DNA of 62,907 nucleotides. It comes from Spirobacillus cienkowskii (GTDB lineage Bacteria; Bdellovibrionota_B; Oligoflexia; Silvanigrellales; Silvanigrellaceae). A program made the position numbers and the translations under genes. This document shows, one piece after another, positions 1 to 8,685 of this stretch. The stretch covers positions 1 through 62,907 of the forward strand of contig QOVW01000001.1 of NCBI GenBank assembly GCA_003339605.1. The letters run 5' to 3'. Within the stretch, counting starts at the first letter, position 1. Every line of letters starts with the position of its first letter. The notes beneath the pieces were generated by a model. It made no database searches, was not told the origin of the DNA, and saw only the letters and a list, made by a program, of their open reading frames with translations.

Positions 1-42
1 ACGCTAAAACCTTAGTTCAAGCACGCTAAAACCTTAGTTGAG
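1..42. repeat. Iterons of the plasmid origin (left end)
   Basis: Two copies of a 22-bp direct repeat, core ACGCTAAAACCTTAG. The first lacks its leading GC because the window begins inside it; the second is at 21-42. Two more copies end the window, so the array spans the closure point of a circle. Tandem 22-bp repeats beside a Rep gene are the hallmark of iteron-controlled theta origins. The AT-rich stretch at about 60-150 would suit strand opening, but I see no clear DnaA box. Confidence 0.85.
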
Positions 43-95
43 TAATTACGTTTGAGCGCTGAAGTTAGAAATTGAAAAAATTTTATATTTCATGT

Positions 96-138
96 TTTAC
101 ATTTTACGTATTGTATGATAGTATGAATTAACTATACT
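96..138 (+). promoter_or_regulatory. Possible promoter and operator of the AbrB-like gene
   Basis: TTTACA at 96-101 and TAGTAT at 119-124 are separated by 17 bp, a plausible but imperfect sigma-70 pair. An imperfect palindrome with AGTAT/ATACT arms (120-138) overlaps the -10 box and would suit autoregulation by the AbrB-like protein or control by Rep. No data beyond the sequence pattern. Confidence 0.35.
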
Positions 139-154
139 TAGAGCAGGAGAAAGT

Positions 155-343
155 ATGATTTCAAAAGAAAAGTTTAGTTTATCAAAATTGGGCGAACGAG
201 GACAAATAACAATTCCCGTTGAAATTAGAAAATTTCTTGAAATTGAGTCCGGCGACTATGTTACTTTTGAAGTTATAAACGGAAATATTTGTTTAAAAAA
301 AGTAGAAATTGAATTCAAAATTAAGAAAGTGCAAAAAGACTAA
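155..343 (+). CDS. AbrB/SpoVT-type DNA-binding regulator
   Basis: Small 62-residue protein with the swapped-hinge beta-barrel signature of the AbrB/MazE/SpoVT superfamily: LGERGQITIP followed by VEIRKFLEIESGD. Such dimers bind palindromic promoters as antitoxins or transition-state regulators. A GGAGA Shine-Dalgarno lies upstream of the ATG. It is the first gene after the iterons and sits 16 bp before the primase-helicase gene, so it probably controls the replication operon and its own promoter. No toxin gene follows, which argues against an antitoxin role. Confidence 0.8.
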   Translation: MISKEKFSLSKLGERGQITIPVEIRKFLEIESGDYVTFEVINGNICLKKVEIEFKIKKVQKD

Positions 344-359
344 AAGAAAGTGAATTTGT

Positions 360-2486
360 ATGAAAATTAGTGATGAAACTTTAGCAAATATAAAAAAAAC
401 AATCGATTGTAGAATTTTAATGAAATCATTTGGAATAAATATTAATAATTCTAACATATCGTGTTCGAATCTAAACACTAATCATGTTGATAAAAATCCT
501 TCAATGGCTGTTTATCAAGATCACGCATTGTGTTTTGGGTGTGGGTTTAATGCCGATGCTATAAAGATAGTTCAAGTTTTAAGCAACAAAAGTTTTCAGG
601 AATCTGTGGAGTATCTTTGTAATTGTTATAATGTTCAATTAAAATATAATGAAAAAATAGGACAAAATAACATCTTAAAAAGAATATGGAACTTAGTCAA
701 AGATCAAAAAGAATCTAACGAGTTTATAAGTTGGATGAATAATAGAAATATTGATTATATTGTTGCTACTAAATATGGTTGCAGAGATATATTTACAAAA
801 AGTGAAAAAATAAGACAAATATTATCTGAATATTCTGAAGATGATTTGAACCGTTCTAGTTTGATAAATGAAAAGAAAGAACTTTGGAAACCTTTAGCAG
901 AAGTAATAAAAAGAAATACTAAGTATAAAGGTTTTTTGATTCCTGTTTTTGATGAGAATAATAACATTATTTGTTTTAGATACAGACTTTATAATAACAT
1001 ATTTTATAAAGCTGAAAAAAACGGAAAATTGATTGAAAGAAATATAAAAGTTTATGCTCAATCAAAATCAAATAGTTTTATTTTGGGTTTAAATGATTTA
1101 AATCCAAATAAGAATAAATCTTTATATATATGTGAAGGAGAGCCTGATTTTTTATCATTAAAATCATATTTTTATATGAATGGTATAGATAATGATGTAA
1201 TTGGTTTGTGTGTTCTAATTAGAGAATGGCCTAATAAATATAATAATATATTAAAGAATTATAAATCGATTAATATTTTTTTACATGATACTGAAAAAGC
1301 TAAAAAATTATCTGACAATATTCAGTTTTCTTTGGTTACTAGTTGTGAGATAGCAGAAGAAAAGAATTATTGGAAAAATAATTTTTTTGAATATTATTTT
1401 AATGAGAAATATGATTTAAATGATCGACTAGTTAAAAATGATTTTGATATAAAAGAAATAAAAGTTATTAATAAATTATTTAAAGAAAATCATGTTGATA
1501 AAGATAACATTGAAATTCTTACGAACGATAAAATCTTTAAAATATCATCATTAAATTTAAATAATAAATGGATTCACGAATCTCCAAATAAAGAAAAATC
1601 TCTTTTAAACTCAATTAATAATGATTTAGTAATACCTCAGGGAGATGTTGGATTATTTGTTGCTGCTGGAGGCACAGGAAAAACTCAACTTTTAATGCAA
1701 TTAGTTGTATCATTATCAACTAATAATTACTGGTTAAATTCATTTAAGCGAGACAGTTCTTCGAAAGGAAAGATTCTTTATGCTTTTGGAGAAGAAAATT
1801 TTGATAGGATTCAAAGAAGATTTCAAAAAATATTTGAAGATTTAAAGTTAAATTCTGAGCAAAGAGAAAAATTTTTAAAAGAAGTTGTTTTTTTATCTCT
1901 TCATAAAGTGCCTGCAACTTTTACAAATGAAAAAGATTCATTTCAAAATAATCTTAAAGACTTTATGTTAAATAATAATTCAGAAAATGGTTGGAGTTTG
2001 ATTATTCTTGATCCAGCTTCAAGATTTCTTCCAAAAGATGCAGAAATAGACAACGCATCTGCAACAGCATTTATAAGAGAATGCGAAAAATTTACGGATT
2101 TACCTGGAAATCCTACAATTTTAATTTCACATCACGTAAATAAATCAGCTATTTCTGGTGCAAAATTATTTTCTGAAGAATTTGATTCGAATCAAACAGC
2201 ATCAAGAGGAGCTTCTGGTTTAGTAGATGGTGCAAGATTTGTAATTAATGTAGATACTATTTTAAAAGAAGACTGGTTAAAAAACACAAAATTTCGTAAT
2301 AATAAATTATTAAAAATTAAACATAGTAAAATTAATTGTGGTCCGCAAATGACTCCGATTAATGCAGCAGTTGATGAACATGGTATTATTTTTCCTCTTT
2401 CTGAATCTGAAGAAGAAGAATTAAAAGAAATTAGATCACTTCAAAATTCTGGAAAGAATTATTCTAATAAAAATTTAGTTATTTAG
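360..2486 (+). CDS. Bifunctional primase-helicase (CHC2 zinc finger, TOPRIM, RepA-like ATPase)
   Basis: 708 residues. The N-terminus has a CHC2-type zinc finger (C35, H42, C58, C61). A TOPRIM segment follows around residue 257 (CEGEPDFL), the metal site of bacterial-type primases. The C-terminal half is a RecA-fold hexameric helicase domain with Walker A GGTGKT near 437, Walker B IILDPASRF and the SHHVNKSA motif typical of the RSF1010 RepA/DnaB-like ATPases. Together these should prime and unwind DNA at the replication fork, as in phage T7 gp4 or plasmid primase-helicases. It lies between the AbrB-like gene and the Rep gene in one + strand operon next to the iterons. Confidence 0.88.
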   Translation: MKISDETLANIKKTIDCRILMKSFGININNSNISCSNLNTNHVDKNPSMAVYQDHALCFGCGFNADAIKIVQVLSNKSFQESVEYLCNCYNVQLKYNEKIGQNNILKRIWNLVKDQKESNEFISWMNNRNIDYIVATKYGCRDIFTKSEKIRQILSEYSEDDLNRSSLINEKKELWKPLAEVIKRNTKYKGFLIPVFDENNNIICFRYRLYNNIFYKAEKNGKLIERNIKVYAQSKSNSFILGLNDLNPNKNKSLYICEGEPDFLSLKSYFYMNGIDNDVIGLCVLIREWPNKYNNILKNYKSINIFLHDTEKAKKLSDNIQFSLVTSCEIAEEKNYWKNNFFEYYFNEKYDLNDRLVKNDFDIKEIKVINKLFKENHVDKDNIEILTNDKIFKISSLNLNNKWIHESPNKEKSLLNSINNDLVIPQGDVGLFVAAGGTGKTQLLMQLVVSLSTNNYWLNSFKRDSSSKGKILYAFGEENFDRIQRRFQKIFEDLKLNSEQREKFLKEVVFLSLHKVPATFTNEKDSFQNNLKDFMLNNNSENGWSLIILDPASRFLPKDAEIDNASATAFIRECEKFTDLPGNPTILISHHVNKSAISGAKLFSEEFDSNQTASRGASGLVDGARFVINVDTILKEDWLKNTKFRNNKLLKIKHSKINCGPQMTPINAAVDEHGIIFPLSESEEEELKEIRSLQNSGKNYSNKNLVI

Positions 2487-2508
2487 TTATATGAAGGATT
2501 AGATTAAT

Positions 2509-3702
2509 ATGTCAAAACTAAAAAACACGTTAAGTTGTGGAAACTGTTTTAATACAAAATATGTTACTACTTTAAGTGAGAATAGTAGATTAAAAATTGA
2601 CGTTTGTACTGATTGTCTTCCTAAAGGTTATTCCAAAGAAATTGTAGAATATTCAAAAACTAAATGTTTAGAAATAAATTCTAAAGAAATAGACCCTGAA
2701 AATGATAAAGATTTTAATATATTATTAAAAGAATTAAAGTCTGACAGTTCATTATTTAACATAGTTAATTCTATTGAGCTGTTCAAAAAAAATTATAACG
2801 ACATAAAAAAAGCAATTAAACATAAAGAAATATTAGAAAATCCAGACAAACACAGTATAGTCAGGACAGTTGATGCTCACCAATTTACTGCTCTCCATTT
2901 ATTTACTAGAAATCAAGTTTTTCAGATTATAAGCAAACCTAATAGAGCAAAAAAAACAAGAGTCGATGAATACGGTAAAGTGATTGATATTTCTGAAGAT
3001 CGAACTTTTTTAGGATGGGGTGGAAATATACATTTTACAATATCTGGACCAGTACTTTGTGATTATGATCAACAAGTTTTTGATGCTTGCGTTAAGATTT
3101 GGCATACAAAATCAAAAACAGGAATTATTGTTGAAACGAATCTTTCAGAGATCTGGAAAAATCTTGGAAACACAAGCACAATCGGTAAAGTAAACAGAGA
3201 ATCACTAAGACGTTCGTTGAGTAGACTTCATAAAGTAAGTATCGAAGTAAGATCAATGGATAAAAAAAATAAAAGTTTTTGGGGCGGTGGTCTTTTTGAC
3301 ACTATAAGATATATTGATACAAATGAAAATAAAATTTTTATTAAATTTAATTTATATATGGCATCAAATTACCTAGATGGATCTTATGCGACACTTAATC
3401 ATAATTTATATAATAATTTAACTTCTTATGCTAAAAAAATATATATGTTTATTATGAGCCACAGAGACTCAGATCGATTTATATCGATAGATAAATTAAG
3501 ACCGTTGATCGGTGTTTCTGATGAAGTTTCTTCCAAAAGATTTAAAGATCAAATTTCAAGTGCTTTATCAGAATTAAAAGAAAAAGAAGTTTTAGATCCG
3601 ATCAGTAAAATTGAAAATAATATACTTTATACAACTGTTTTATCTAAAGCGTGGGATGCGTGCGCTATACATAATCAAATGAGTAGTTCAAGTTGTTTAT
3701 AG
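2509..3702 (+). CDS. Iteron-binding replication initiator with N-terminal zinc ribbon
   Basis: 397 residues. The central and C-terminal parts resemble plasmid Rep/TrfA-like initiators: LFTRNQVFQI, then ISGPVLCDYDQQVFDAC and two winged-helix-like segments, ending with a helix-rich domain (RPLIGVSDEVSSKRFKDQI). These proteins bind iterons and open the origin, and iterons lie just upstream of the operon. The first 40 residues hold two CxxC knuckles (CGNC at 10-13, CTDC at 33-36), a small zinc ribbon not usual in this family. It follows the primase-helicase by 22 bp with an AAGGA ribosome site. Function is inferred from weak family resemblance plus context. Confidence 0.7.
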   Translation: MSKLKNTLSCGNCFNTKYVTTLSENSRLKIDVCTDCLPKGYSKEIVEYSKTKCLEINSKEIDPENDKDFNILLKELKSDSSLFNIVNSIELFKKNYNDIKKAIKHKEILENPDKHSIVRTVDAHQFTALHLFTRNQVFQIISKPNRAKKTRVDEYGKVIDISEDRTFLGWGGNIHFTISGPVLCDYDQQVFDACVKIWHTKSKTGIIVETNLSEIWKNLGNTSTIGKVNRESLRRSLSRLHKVSIEVRSMDKKNKSFWGGGLFDTIRYIDTNENKIFIKFNLYMASNYLDGSYATLNHNLYNNLTSYAKKIYMFIMSHRDSDRFISIDKLRPLIGVSDEVSSKRFKDQISSALSELKEKEVLDPISKIENNILYTTVLSKAWDACAIHNQMSSSSCL

Positions 3703-3798
3703 ATAATTAATAAAAAATTTTTATGAAATAAAAATAAATTGATAAAAAATTAAAATAAAAAATTAATTATTACGAATTTTTTTGTATGATAAATATTT

Positions 3799-3814
3799 AA
3801 ATTAGACAATCTGT
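3799..3814 (+). promoter_or_regulatory. Late-operon motif upstream of terminase
   Basis: TTAGACAATCTGT at 3802-3814, 39 bases before the terminase start. The same motif recurs on the other strand upstream of portal, baseplate and other late genes (62119-62131, 43874-43886 and degenerate copies), so it marks late transcription or late mRNA leaders. Confidence 0.6.
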
Positions 3815-3852
3815 TTTTTTAATATCAAAATATAAATATTAAGGAGGATTAG

Positions 3853-4308
3853 ATGTCTAAAGAAAATAAACAACAATACACATTTAAAAAAGAAGCAGGA
3901 AGAAAAACACTATATCTTAAAAAATATAATGCAAAAATCATTGATCATATGAAAAAAGGCAACAGTTTAGCATCATTTGCTGCCGAAATTAACGTTTCAA
4001 AACAAACCGTGTATAATTGGATAAATGAACATGAAGATTTTAAAGAATCTTTTGAAATAGCGGTAACAGCTAGTCAAGCATTTTGGGAAAGAATAGCATT
4101 AAAAAATGCTACTACATCAAAAGGAAATGGAACACAAATTCAATACCAACTATCGAAAAGATTTAGAGATGAATATGGTGATCTACCGCAAATAAATATA
4201 ATTAATAACAACCAAAATATAAACAAGGACATTCACGATATGTCGAGAGAAGAACTTGAAAAATATGAAAATGAGTTATTGCAAAAGTTAGAACAAAATG
4301 AGCATTGA
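3853..4308 (+). CDS. terS: Phage terminase small subunit
   Basis: 151 residues. A helix-turn-helix near residues 40-65 (GNSLASFAAEINVSKQTVYN) is followed by an amphipathic oligomerisation region, the usual layout of small terminase subunits that recognise the packaging site. It has a near-perfect AAGGAGG ribosome site and overlaps the large-subunit gene by 11 bases, so the two are translated together. The late motif lies upstream. It is on the + strand, far from the portal in gene order although close across the circle. Confidence 0.8.
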   Translation: MSKENKQQYTFKKEAGRKTLYLKKYNAKIIDHMKKGNSLASFAAEINVSKQTVYNWINEHEDFKESFEIAVTASQAFWERIALKNATTSKGNGTQIQYQLSKRFRDEYGDLPQINIINNNQNINKDIHDMSREELEKYENELLQKLEQNEH

Positions 4309-5710
4309 TTTAAAAGAAAGAATTTTAATTCTTGAAAAATTAAATCAAATAAAAAAAAGAAAAAATGAACAAGATGATTTTTTATTGTTTTGTAAAAAAA
4401 GCAGCAAAGATTACGTTTCTAGTTGGGTTCATATTGATATTTGCAGAAGACTAGAAAAATTTGCTCGTGATGTTCGTGAAAAAAAATCTCCGAGATTAAT
4501 GATGTTCATGCCGCCAAGACATGGTAAATCCTTTCATTTTAGTGAAAGATTCCCTGCTTGGGTCATGGGAAAATATAGTAATTTAGAATATATTTCTACT
4601 TCTTATGGACAGACATTGTCTGAGGAATTTTCAGGAAAATGTAGGGATTTAATTAAAGAAGATTTTATTCGAGATATTTTTCCAGATTTTAATTTAAGAA
4701 AAGATTATAAATCACTACAAAAATGGAAAACAACTAACGGCGGTTCTTTTATTGCTGGTAGTGTTGATTCTGGGATTACTGGAAAAGGTGGCCACATAAT
4801 TTCTATTGATGATCCACACAAAAATGGTCAAGAAGCTTTATCAGATACAATGCGAAATAAAGTGATCGAATGGTATAAGTCAACTGTGTTTACAAGAAGA
4901 TATGCTGGTGGTGGGATTTTAATTATACAAACTCGTTGGCACGAAGATGATTTAGCTGGATATTTATTGAGAACTCAGAAGAATGTATGGGAAGTAGTTT
5001 GTTATCCTGCTATAGCAACTCAAGATGAAAAATTTAGAAAAAAAGGAGAAGCGTTATTTCCAGAATTATATCCTCTTGAATTTCTTAAAGAGCAAAAAGA
5101 AACACTTGGAGAATATAATTGGAATGCGCAATATCAACAAGATCCTCTCCCTGTTTCTGGTACTTTATTTAAAGCAGAAGATTGGCGTTATTATCAAAAT
5201 TATTTTGATAATTATGATCGTGTTATTCAGGTTTGGGATTTTAGTTTCAAGGGAGATGATGATAGCGACTACACAGTTGGTCAAGTGTGGGCTAAAAAAG
5301 GTGCAAACTTTTATTTGCTAGATCAAGTTCGGGGAAAATGGGAATTTCCTGAACAAATTGTTCAAGTTCAACTTTTATCAAAAAAACATCCACAATCTTA
5401 TGCAAAATATATAGAAGATAAAGCTAACGGAAGCGCGGTTATTTCTCTTCTTAAAAACAAAATTTCTGGTTTAATTCCGTTTAATCCAAGAACCGATAAA
5501 ATTTCTCGTGCGCTTGTAGTACAGCCGTTTCAGCAAGCGGGAAATCTCTTTCTTCCGAATTCTCAATTGAATCCTTGGGTGAACGAATACGTTTCAGAAC
5601 ATTCTAAATTTCCACGCGCAAAACACGACGATCAAGTCGATTGCACGGCTTTAGCTATTATTCAGTTGTCTAAAGGTTCAATTGATAATTTACGTTCTCT
5701 AGTGAGCTAA
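4298..5710 (+). CDS. terL: Phage terminase large subunit (ATPase and nuclease)
   Basis: 470 residues. Walker A is PPRHGKS (72-78), Walker B IISIDDP with a coupling motif, and IIQTRWHEDDLAG is the conserved motif III region. The C-terminal RNase H-like nuclease shows acidic residues in VWDFSFKGDDDSD, YIEDKANG and HDDQVDCTALA. It pumps phage DNA into proheads through the portal and cuts concatemers. Length and motifs are intact, so packaging should be functional. Overlaps terS. Confidence 0.93.
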   Translation: MSIDLKERILILEKLNQIKKRKNEQDDFLLFCKKSSKDYVSSWVHIDICRRLEKFARDVREKKSPRLMMFMPPRHGKSFHFSERFPAWVMGKYSNLEYISTSYGQTLSEEFSGKCRDLIKEDFIRDIFPDFNLRKDYKSLQKWKTTNGGSFIAGSVDSGITGKGGHIISIDDPHKNGQEALSDTMRNKVIEWYKSTVFTRRYAGGGILIIQTRWHEDDLAGYLLRTQKNVWEVVCYPAIATQDEKFRKKGEALFPELYPLEFLKEQKETLGEYNWNAQYQQDPLPVSGTLFKAEDWRYYQNYFDNYDRVIQVWDFSFKGDDDSDYTVGQVWAKKGANFYLLDQVRGKWEFPEQIVQVQLLSKKHPQSYAKYIEDKANGSAVISLLKNKISGLIPFNPRTDKISRALVVQPFQQAGNLFLPNSQLNPWVNEYVSEHSKFPRAKHDDQVDCTALAIIQLSKGSIDNLRSLVS

Positions 5711-5862
5711 AAAACGTTCGCAAAAGTGTTTCACAACTTCGTTCACAAGAACATTTTAAAAAGCGCGCACATGCACAAATATCACAACTGCCAAAAAAAC
5801 AATCAGTTTCAAAACAACATAAAAACTTTGTGCGTTAGAATTTGGAATGGAGGTAACACAAT
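5711..5862. other. Intergenic region before parA, possible partition site
   Basis: 152 bases with no gene. It contains loosely repeated CACAA/GTTCACAA/TTCGCAAA elements around 5715-5760 and a GGAGG ribosome site at 5848-5853. The position upstream of parA is where a parS centromere or ParA/partner operator is expected. No clear perfect repeat, so the assignment is positional. Confidence 0.35.
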
Positions 5863-6663
5863 ATGTCTCGAACTATTGCAGTATTGAACGAAAAAGGGGG
5901 CGTGGGCAAGACCACAACTATAATTGAATTAGCGTTTCAACTTGGGAACGAAGGTAAAAACGTTTTAGTAGTTGATCTTGATTCTCAAGAGAATTGCACA
6001 AAAATGCTCTTAGGCAAAAAAATGAGTGATACTTTAGAAGAAGGCGAGCAGACAGTTTTTGATGTTTTTATTGATCAGAAGAATAAAATTAATCTAGTTG
6101 ATTTATTAATTCCAGCTATTGAAGCGTGGCAAAATACACTTGTTTTACCAAGCGACTGTAGATTAGCAACAGTAAGTGATCATTTACACAGTCGTTTAAA
6201 CAAAGAACACATATTAAAAAATATACTGAGTAAAATAAAAGATAACTTTGATTATATTTTGATTGATTTAAGTCCTCTTATGAATGTTTTGACAATTAAT
6301 GCGCTAGTTGCTGCTGACTATTACTTAGTGCCGACAGATCTTAGTGTTTATAGTCAAAAAGGTATGCGAACGATTCATGATGTTGCACACATGATAAAAG
6401 AATCAAGAAATAATCCAAATTTAGAACTCTTGGGTGTTTTTGTTACTTCTTTTCAAAAAGGTGGTTCAATTGCTGTCAGAGCTTTATTAGAAGAATTAGA
6501 AGAAGAATACAAAGACAAACTTTTATCTGTAAAAATTCCAGATTCTGTAAAAGTTATAGAAAGCCAGCGTCAAAAATCTCCTGTGGGTTTATTCGCTCCA
6601 GATTCTAACGTTGCTTTAGCATATAAAGAATTATCAAATATTATAGAAGGAGTGCAAGCATGA
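5863..6663 (+). CDS. parA: ParA-type partition ATPase
   Basis: 266 residues. Deviant Walker A KGGVGKTT (11-18), Walker A' VVDLDSQ and Walker B YILIDLSP are typical of the ParA/MinD superfamily. There is no long N-terminal DNA-binding extension, so it is the short (type Ib-like) ParA. It should bind nucleoid DNA with ATP and move plasmid copies apart with the downstream partner. The stop overlaps the start of the partner gene (ATGA). Confidence 0.93.
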   Translation: MSRTIAVLNEKGGVGKTTTIIELAFQLGNEGKNVLVVDLDSQENCTKMLLGKKMSDTLEEGEQTVFDVFIDQKNKINLVDLLIPAIEAWQNTLVLPSDCRLATVSDHLHSRLNKEHILKNILSKIKDNFDYILIDLSPLMNVLTINALVAADYYLVPTDLSVYSQKGMRTIHDVAHMIKESRNNPNLELLGVFVTSFQKGGSIAVRALLEELEEEYKDKLLSVKIPDSVKVIESQRQKSPVGLFAPDSNVALAYKELSNIIEGVQA

Positions 6664-6977
6664 GTTTATCAAATAATACAAATAATAAATTAAAAGAATC
6701 GTTAAAAATAAAATCAATTTCTGAAGAGCCTCAATCTCAAATTAATTATGTCAATAATTCATCTAATCAAGAAATAAAAAATCATGCACAAATGGAATCA
6801 ATAGTAGACGAGTTAAAAGAATTAAAAAAGAAACAAAAAAAATTACGTTTAGAGCCTGTGATGACTCATTTAAGATCAGATGTTAATCAAGCTCTAGAAG
6901 ATTTAGTCGAGAAAACAGGATTGACAAAAAGTAAAGTGGTGGCTCAAATTTTGATGAAAGGTTTGGGTATTAAATAA
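6660..6977 (+). CDS. Ribbon-helix-helix partition partner (ParB/ParG-like)
   Basis: 105 residues. A polar, flexible N-terminal half is followed by a C-terminal ribbon-helix-helix (MTHLRSDVNQALEDLVEKTG then TKSKVVAQIL). Small ParA systems of type Ib use such proteins to bind the centromere and repress the operon, with the mobile tail stimulating ParA. It overlaps parA by four bases and has an AGAAGGAG ribosome site. Function is inferred from position and fold. Confidence 0.7.
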   Translation: MSLSNNTNNKLKESLKIKSISEEPQSQINYVNNSSNQEIKNHAQMESIVDELKELKKKQKKLRLEPVMTHLRSDVNQALEDLVEKTGLTKSKVVAQILMKGLGIK

Positions 6978-7006
6978 ATATAATTCAAAATTAAAGAAAG
7001 AATAAT

Positions 7007-7264
7007 ATGTTAAAATTTTTAAATTTTATTTTATTATTAAGTATTACATCATGTTCTTTTATGAATAAAAATGTATACACTCTTTATCGTAGTAGTCCTG
7101 TGGCAATTGATTTAAGAATTCATGTAGCGACTTTTGATTCAAAAGACGATTCTGATGACTATAATTTAAGAATATGTAATATGGCACAAGAACTTTTTCA
7201 AAATTATACTTTAGCAGGTAAGAATTCTAAATATTGGTGTGAAAAAGGAAGATATAAAGAATGA
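7007..7264 (+). CDS. Small lipoprotein, unknown function
   Basis: 85 residues with a clear lipoprotein signal peptide: basic start, hydrophobic core and lipobox SITSC with Cys16. The mature part has two further cysteines and no recognised domain. It overlaps the next exported protein by four bases (ATGA), so the two are probably made together. A small lipoprotein plus an exported partner next to maintenance genes could alter the cell surface, for example in superinfection or entry exclusion; that role is a guess. Confidence 0.65.
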   Translation: MLKFLNFILLLSITSCSFMNKNVYTLYRSSPVAIDLRIHVATFDSKDDSDDYNLRICNMAQELFQNYTLAGKNSKYWCEKGRYKE

Positions 7265-8178
7265 AATATTTTAGATTTTTTTTAATTTTATATTTCTTAA
7301 TATTTAACTTCAGTAGCTACTCAGTTCAATGGTTTTGTAAAGAAGGCTCTTCTAAAAGATTTGACAACACATTTGAAGTTTGCGGAATCGGAAATGACTC
7401 AAATGAAGATAATGCAAGAAAAAATGCTTTAAATAATGCTTTTAATGAATTCGATTTAGTTTGTAATAAATCGGATGACTGTAAAGGAAAGTTTAAACAA
7501 GTTTCACCATTAAGAATTGATTGTGAAAAAAGTAATAATAAGTATATTTGTTATCGTGCATTTTATATAGTTGTGGATCCAAGTAAAGAGCAAAACAAAA
7601 CAGAAAATATTTCTTTAGCCAATGAGTTAAATGATAAGGAAAATCAGATAAAAGAAAACCAGAAAAAATATGGAGTTATTTTATCAGAAAAATTTAAGCT
7701 TCAAAAGGAACTAGAGAGAATTAGAATACAAAATCAAGAATTATCTAATAAAATTAGAGAAAAAGAAAATTATATTAACGAAAACAAAAAACTAAAGCAG
7801 CGTCTTGCTGAATCAGAGAGAGTTTCTAAAGAAATAAAAGGCGGAATTGATGCTACAATAAAAAAAGAATTTTCATTTTTTAGTCTAATAACTCCAGGAA
7901 TGTCTGTTAAAAACATCGATAAGATATTAGGTACAAAAAACTACGATTCGATAATGAAAGATTTTAAGAACAAAAAAATCTTTCATTATAATGAATTAGA
8001 TTATGGCACAATATTCTATTATAAAATAAAATTTTCTGATACTATTTATTCAATAAAAGATATTGATAAATTGATTGTCTCTGAAATGTGTATAGGAAAA
8101 ACGATAGGTAAAAAACCTTATGATTGCTCTCATAAGTTAATAGTATGGGATGATCTTATGAGTATATTACAAAAATAA
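7261..8178 (+). CDS. Exported protein with coiled coil, unknown function
   Basis: 305 residues. A Sec signal peptide (residues 1 to about 21) is followed by a Cys-rich domain (Cys near 26, 41, 73, 79, 90 and 97). A strongly charged coiled coil spans about residues 115-200, and a C-terminal globular domain has two more cysteines. Disulfide-capable cysteines and the coiled coil suggest a periplasmic or envelope-spanning protein. It is coupled to the upstream lipoprotein. I do not recognise the family; a role in envelope exclusion or lysis is possible but unsupported. Confidence 0.6.
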   Translation: MKYFRFFLILYFLIFNFSSYSVQWFCKEGSSKRFDNTFEVCGIGNDSNEDNARKNALNNAFNEFDLVCNKSDDCKGKFKQVSPLRIDCEKSNNKYICYRAFYIVVDPSKEQNKTENISLANELNDKENQIKENQKKYGVILSEKFKLQKELERIRIQNQELSNKIREKENYINENKKLKQRLAESERVSKEIKGGIDATIKKEFSFFSLITPGMSVKNIDKILGTKNYDSIMKDFKNKKIFHYNELDYGTIFYYKIKFSDTIYSIKDIDKLIVSEMCIGKTIGKKPYDCSHKLIVWDDLMSILQK

Positions 8179-8393
8179 TTTAGTTTACTTTTATAAATAT
8201 CCATTTGAACTACTTTTTAACTAGCATCAAAATTATACGCCTTCCAAAAAATTACTTCCAATTTTTAGATAATAAATACATTTATTATCTGATAGTTACA
8301 CTTTTTTTGTATGGAACAAATTTAATTAAAAAAACTTTTTTTATAAAAATTAAATAATTACACGATTTTTATTCCATAAAATTCCAATATTAT
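8179..8393. terminator. Convergent intergenic region with palindrome
   Basis: 215 bases between convergent genes. At 8267-8290 a perfect palindrome has arms AGATAATAAAT/ATTTATTATCT around two bases. It could be a weak bidirectional terminator or an operator; it has little GC, so termination would depend on the flanking A/T runs. No gene seen. Confidence 0.4.
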
Positions 8394-8627
8394 TTATGTT
8401 AATTTCAATCCTAAATCATTGTTAGCATATTCTATATAAAAGCATTTTGAAGATTTTTCAATAAGAGATTTTTTAGACCAGCGGCCTTTACCCCTTCTTT
8501 TTTGAACATAGCAGTAGTATATATCATCAACTTTTTCAATTAAATATCTTGACTCATAGCATATTTCATTGATGATTTTTTTTACTACTGCACTCAAACC
8601 AAAAAGATCTAACTGAACTAAATTCAT
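8394..8627 (-). CDS. Small protein, unknown function
   Basis: 77 residues starting MNLVQLDLFG. I chose this start because AAGGAGG lies just before it; an upstream in-frame ATG at 8663 has no ribosome site. The N-terminal VQLDLFG resembles the short beta-clamp-binding peptide (QLxLF), so the protein may contact the DNA polymerase sliding clamp; that is inference from a short motif. The rest is basic (KRRGKGRWSKKS). Last gene of a - strand cluster from 10.4 kb. Confidence 0.55.
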   Translation of the reverse strand: MNLVQLDLFGLSAVVKKIINEICYESRYLIEKVDDIYYCYVQKRRGKGRWSKKSLIEKSSKCFYIEYANNDLGLKLT

Positions 8628-8685
8628 AATAAACCTCCTTTTTATTAAGGAAAATAATAACATTAATAAAAAATAAATTCAATAT

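Noticed and set aside
5025-5321. 98-codon frame overlapping the terminase gene
   Set aside because: Lies inside the large terminase gene in another frame with Lys/Ile-rich composition typical of a shadow frame.
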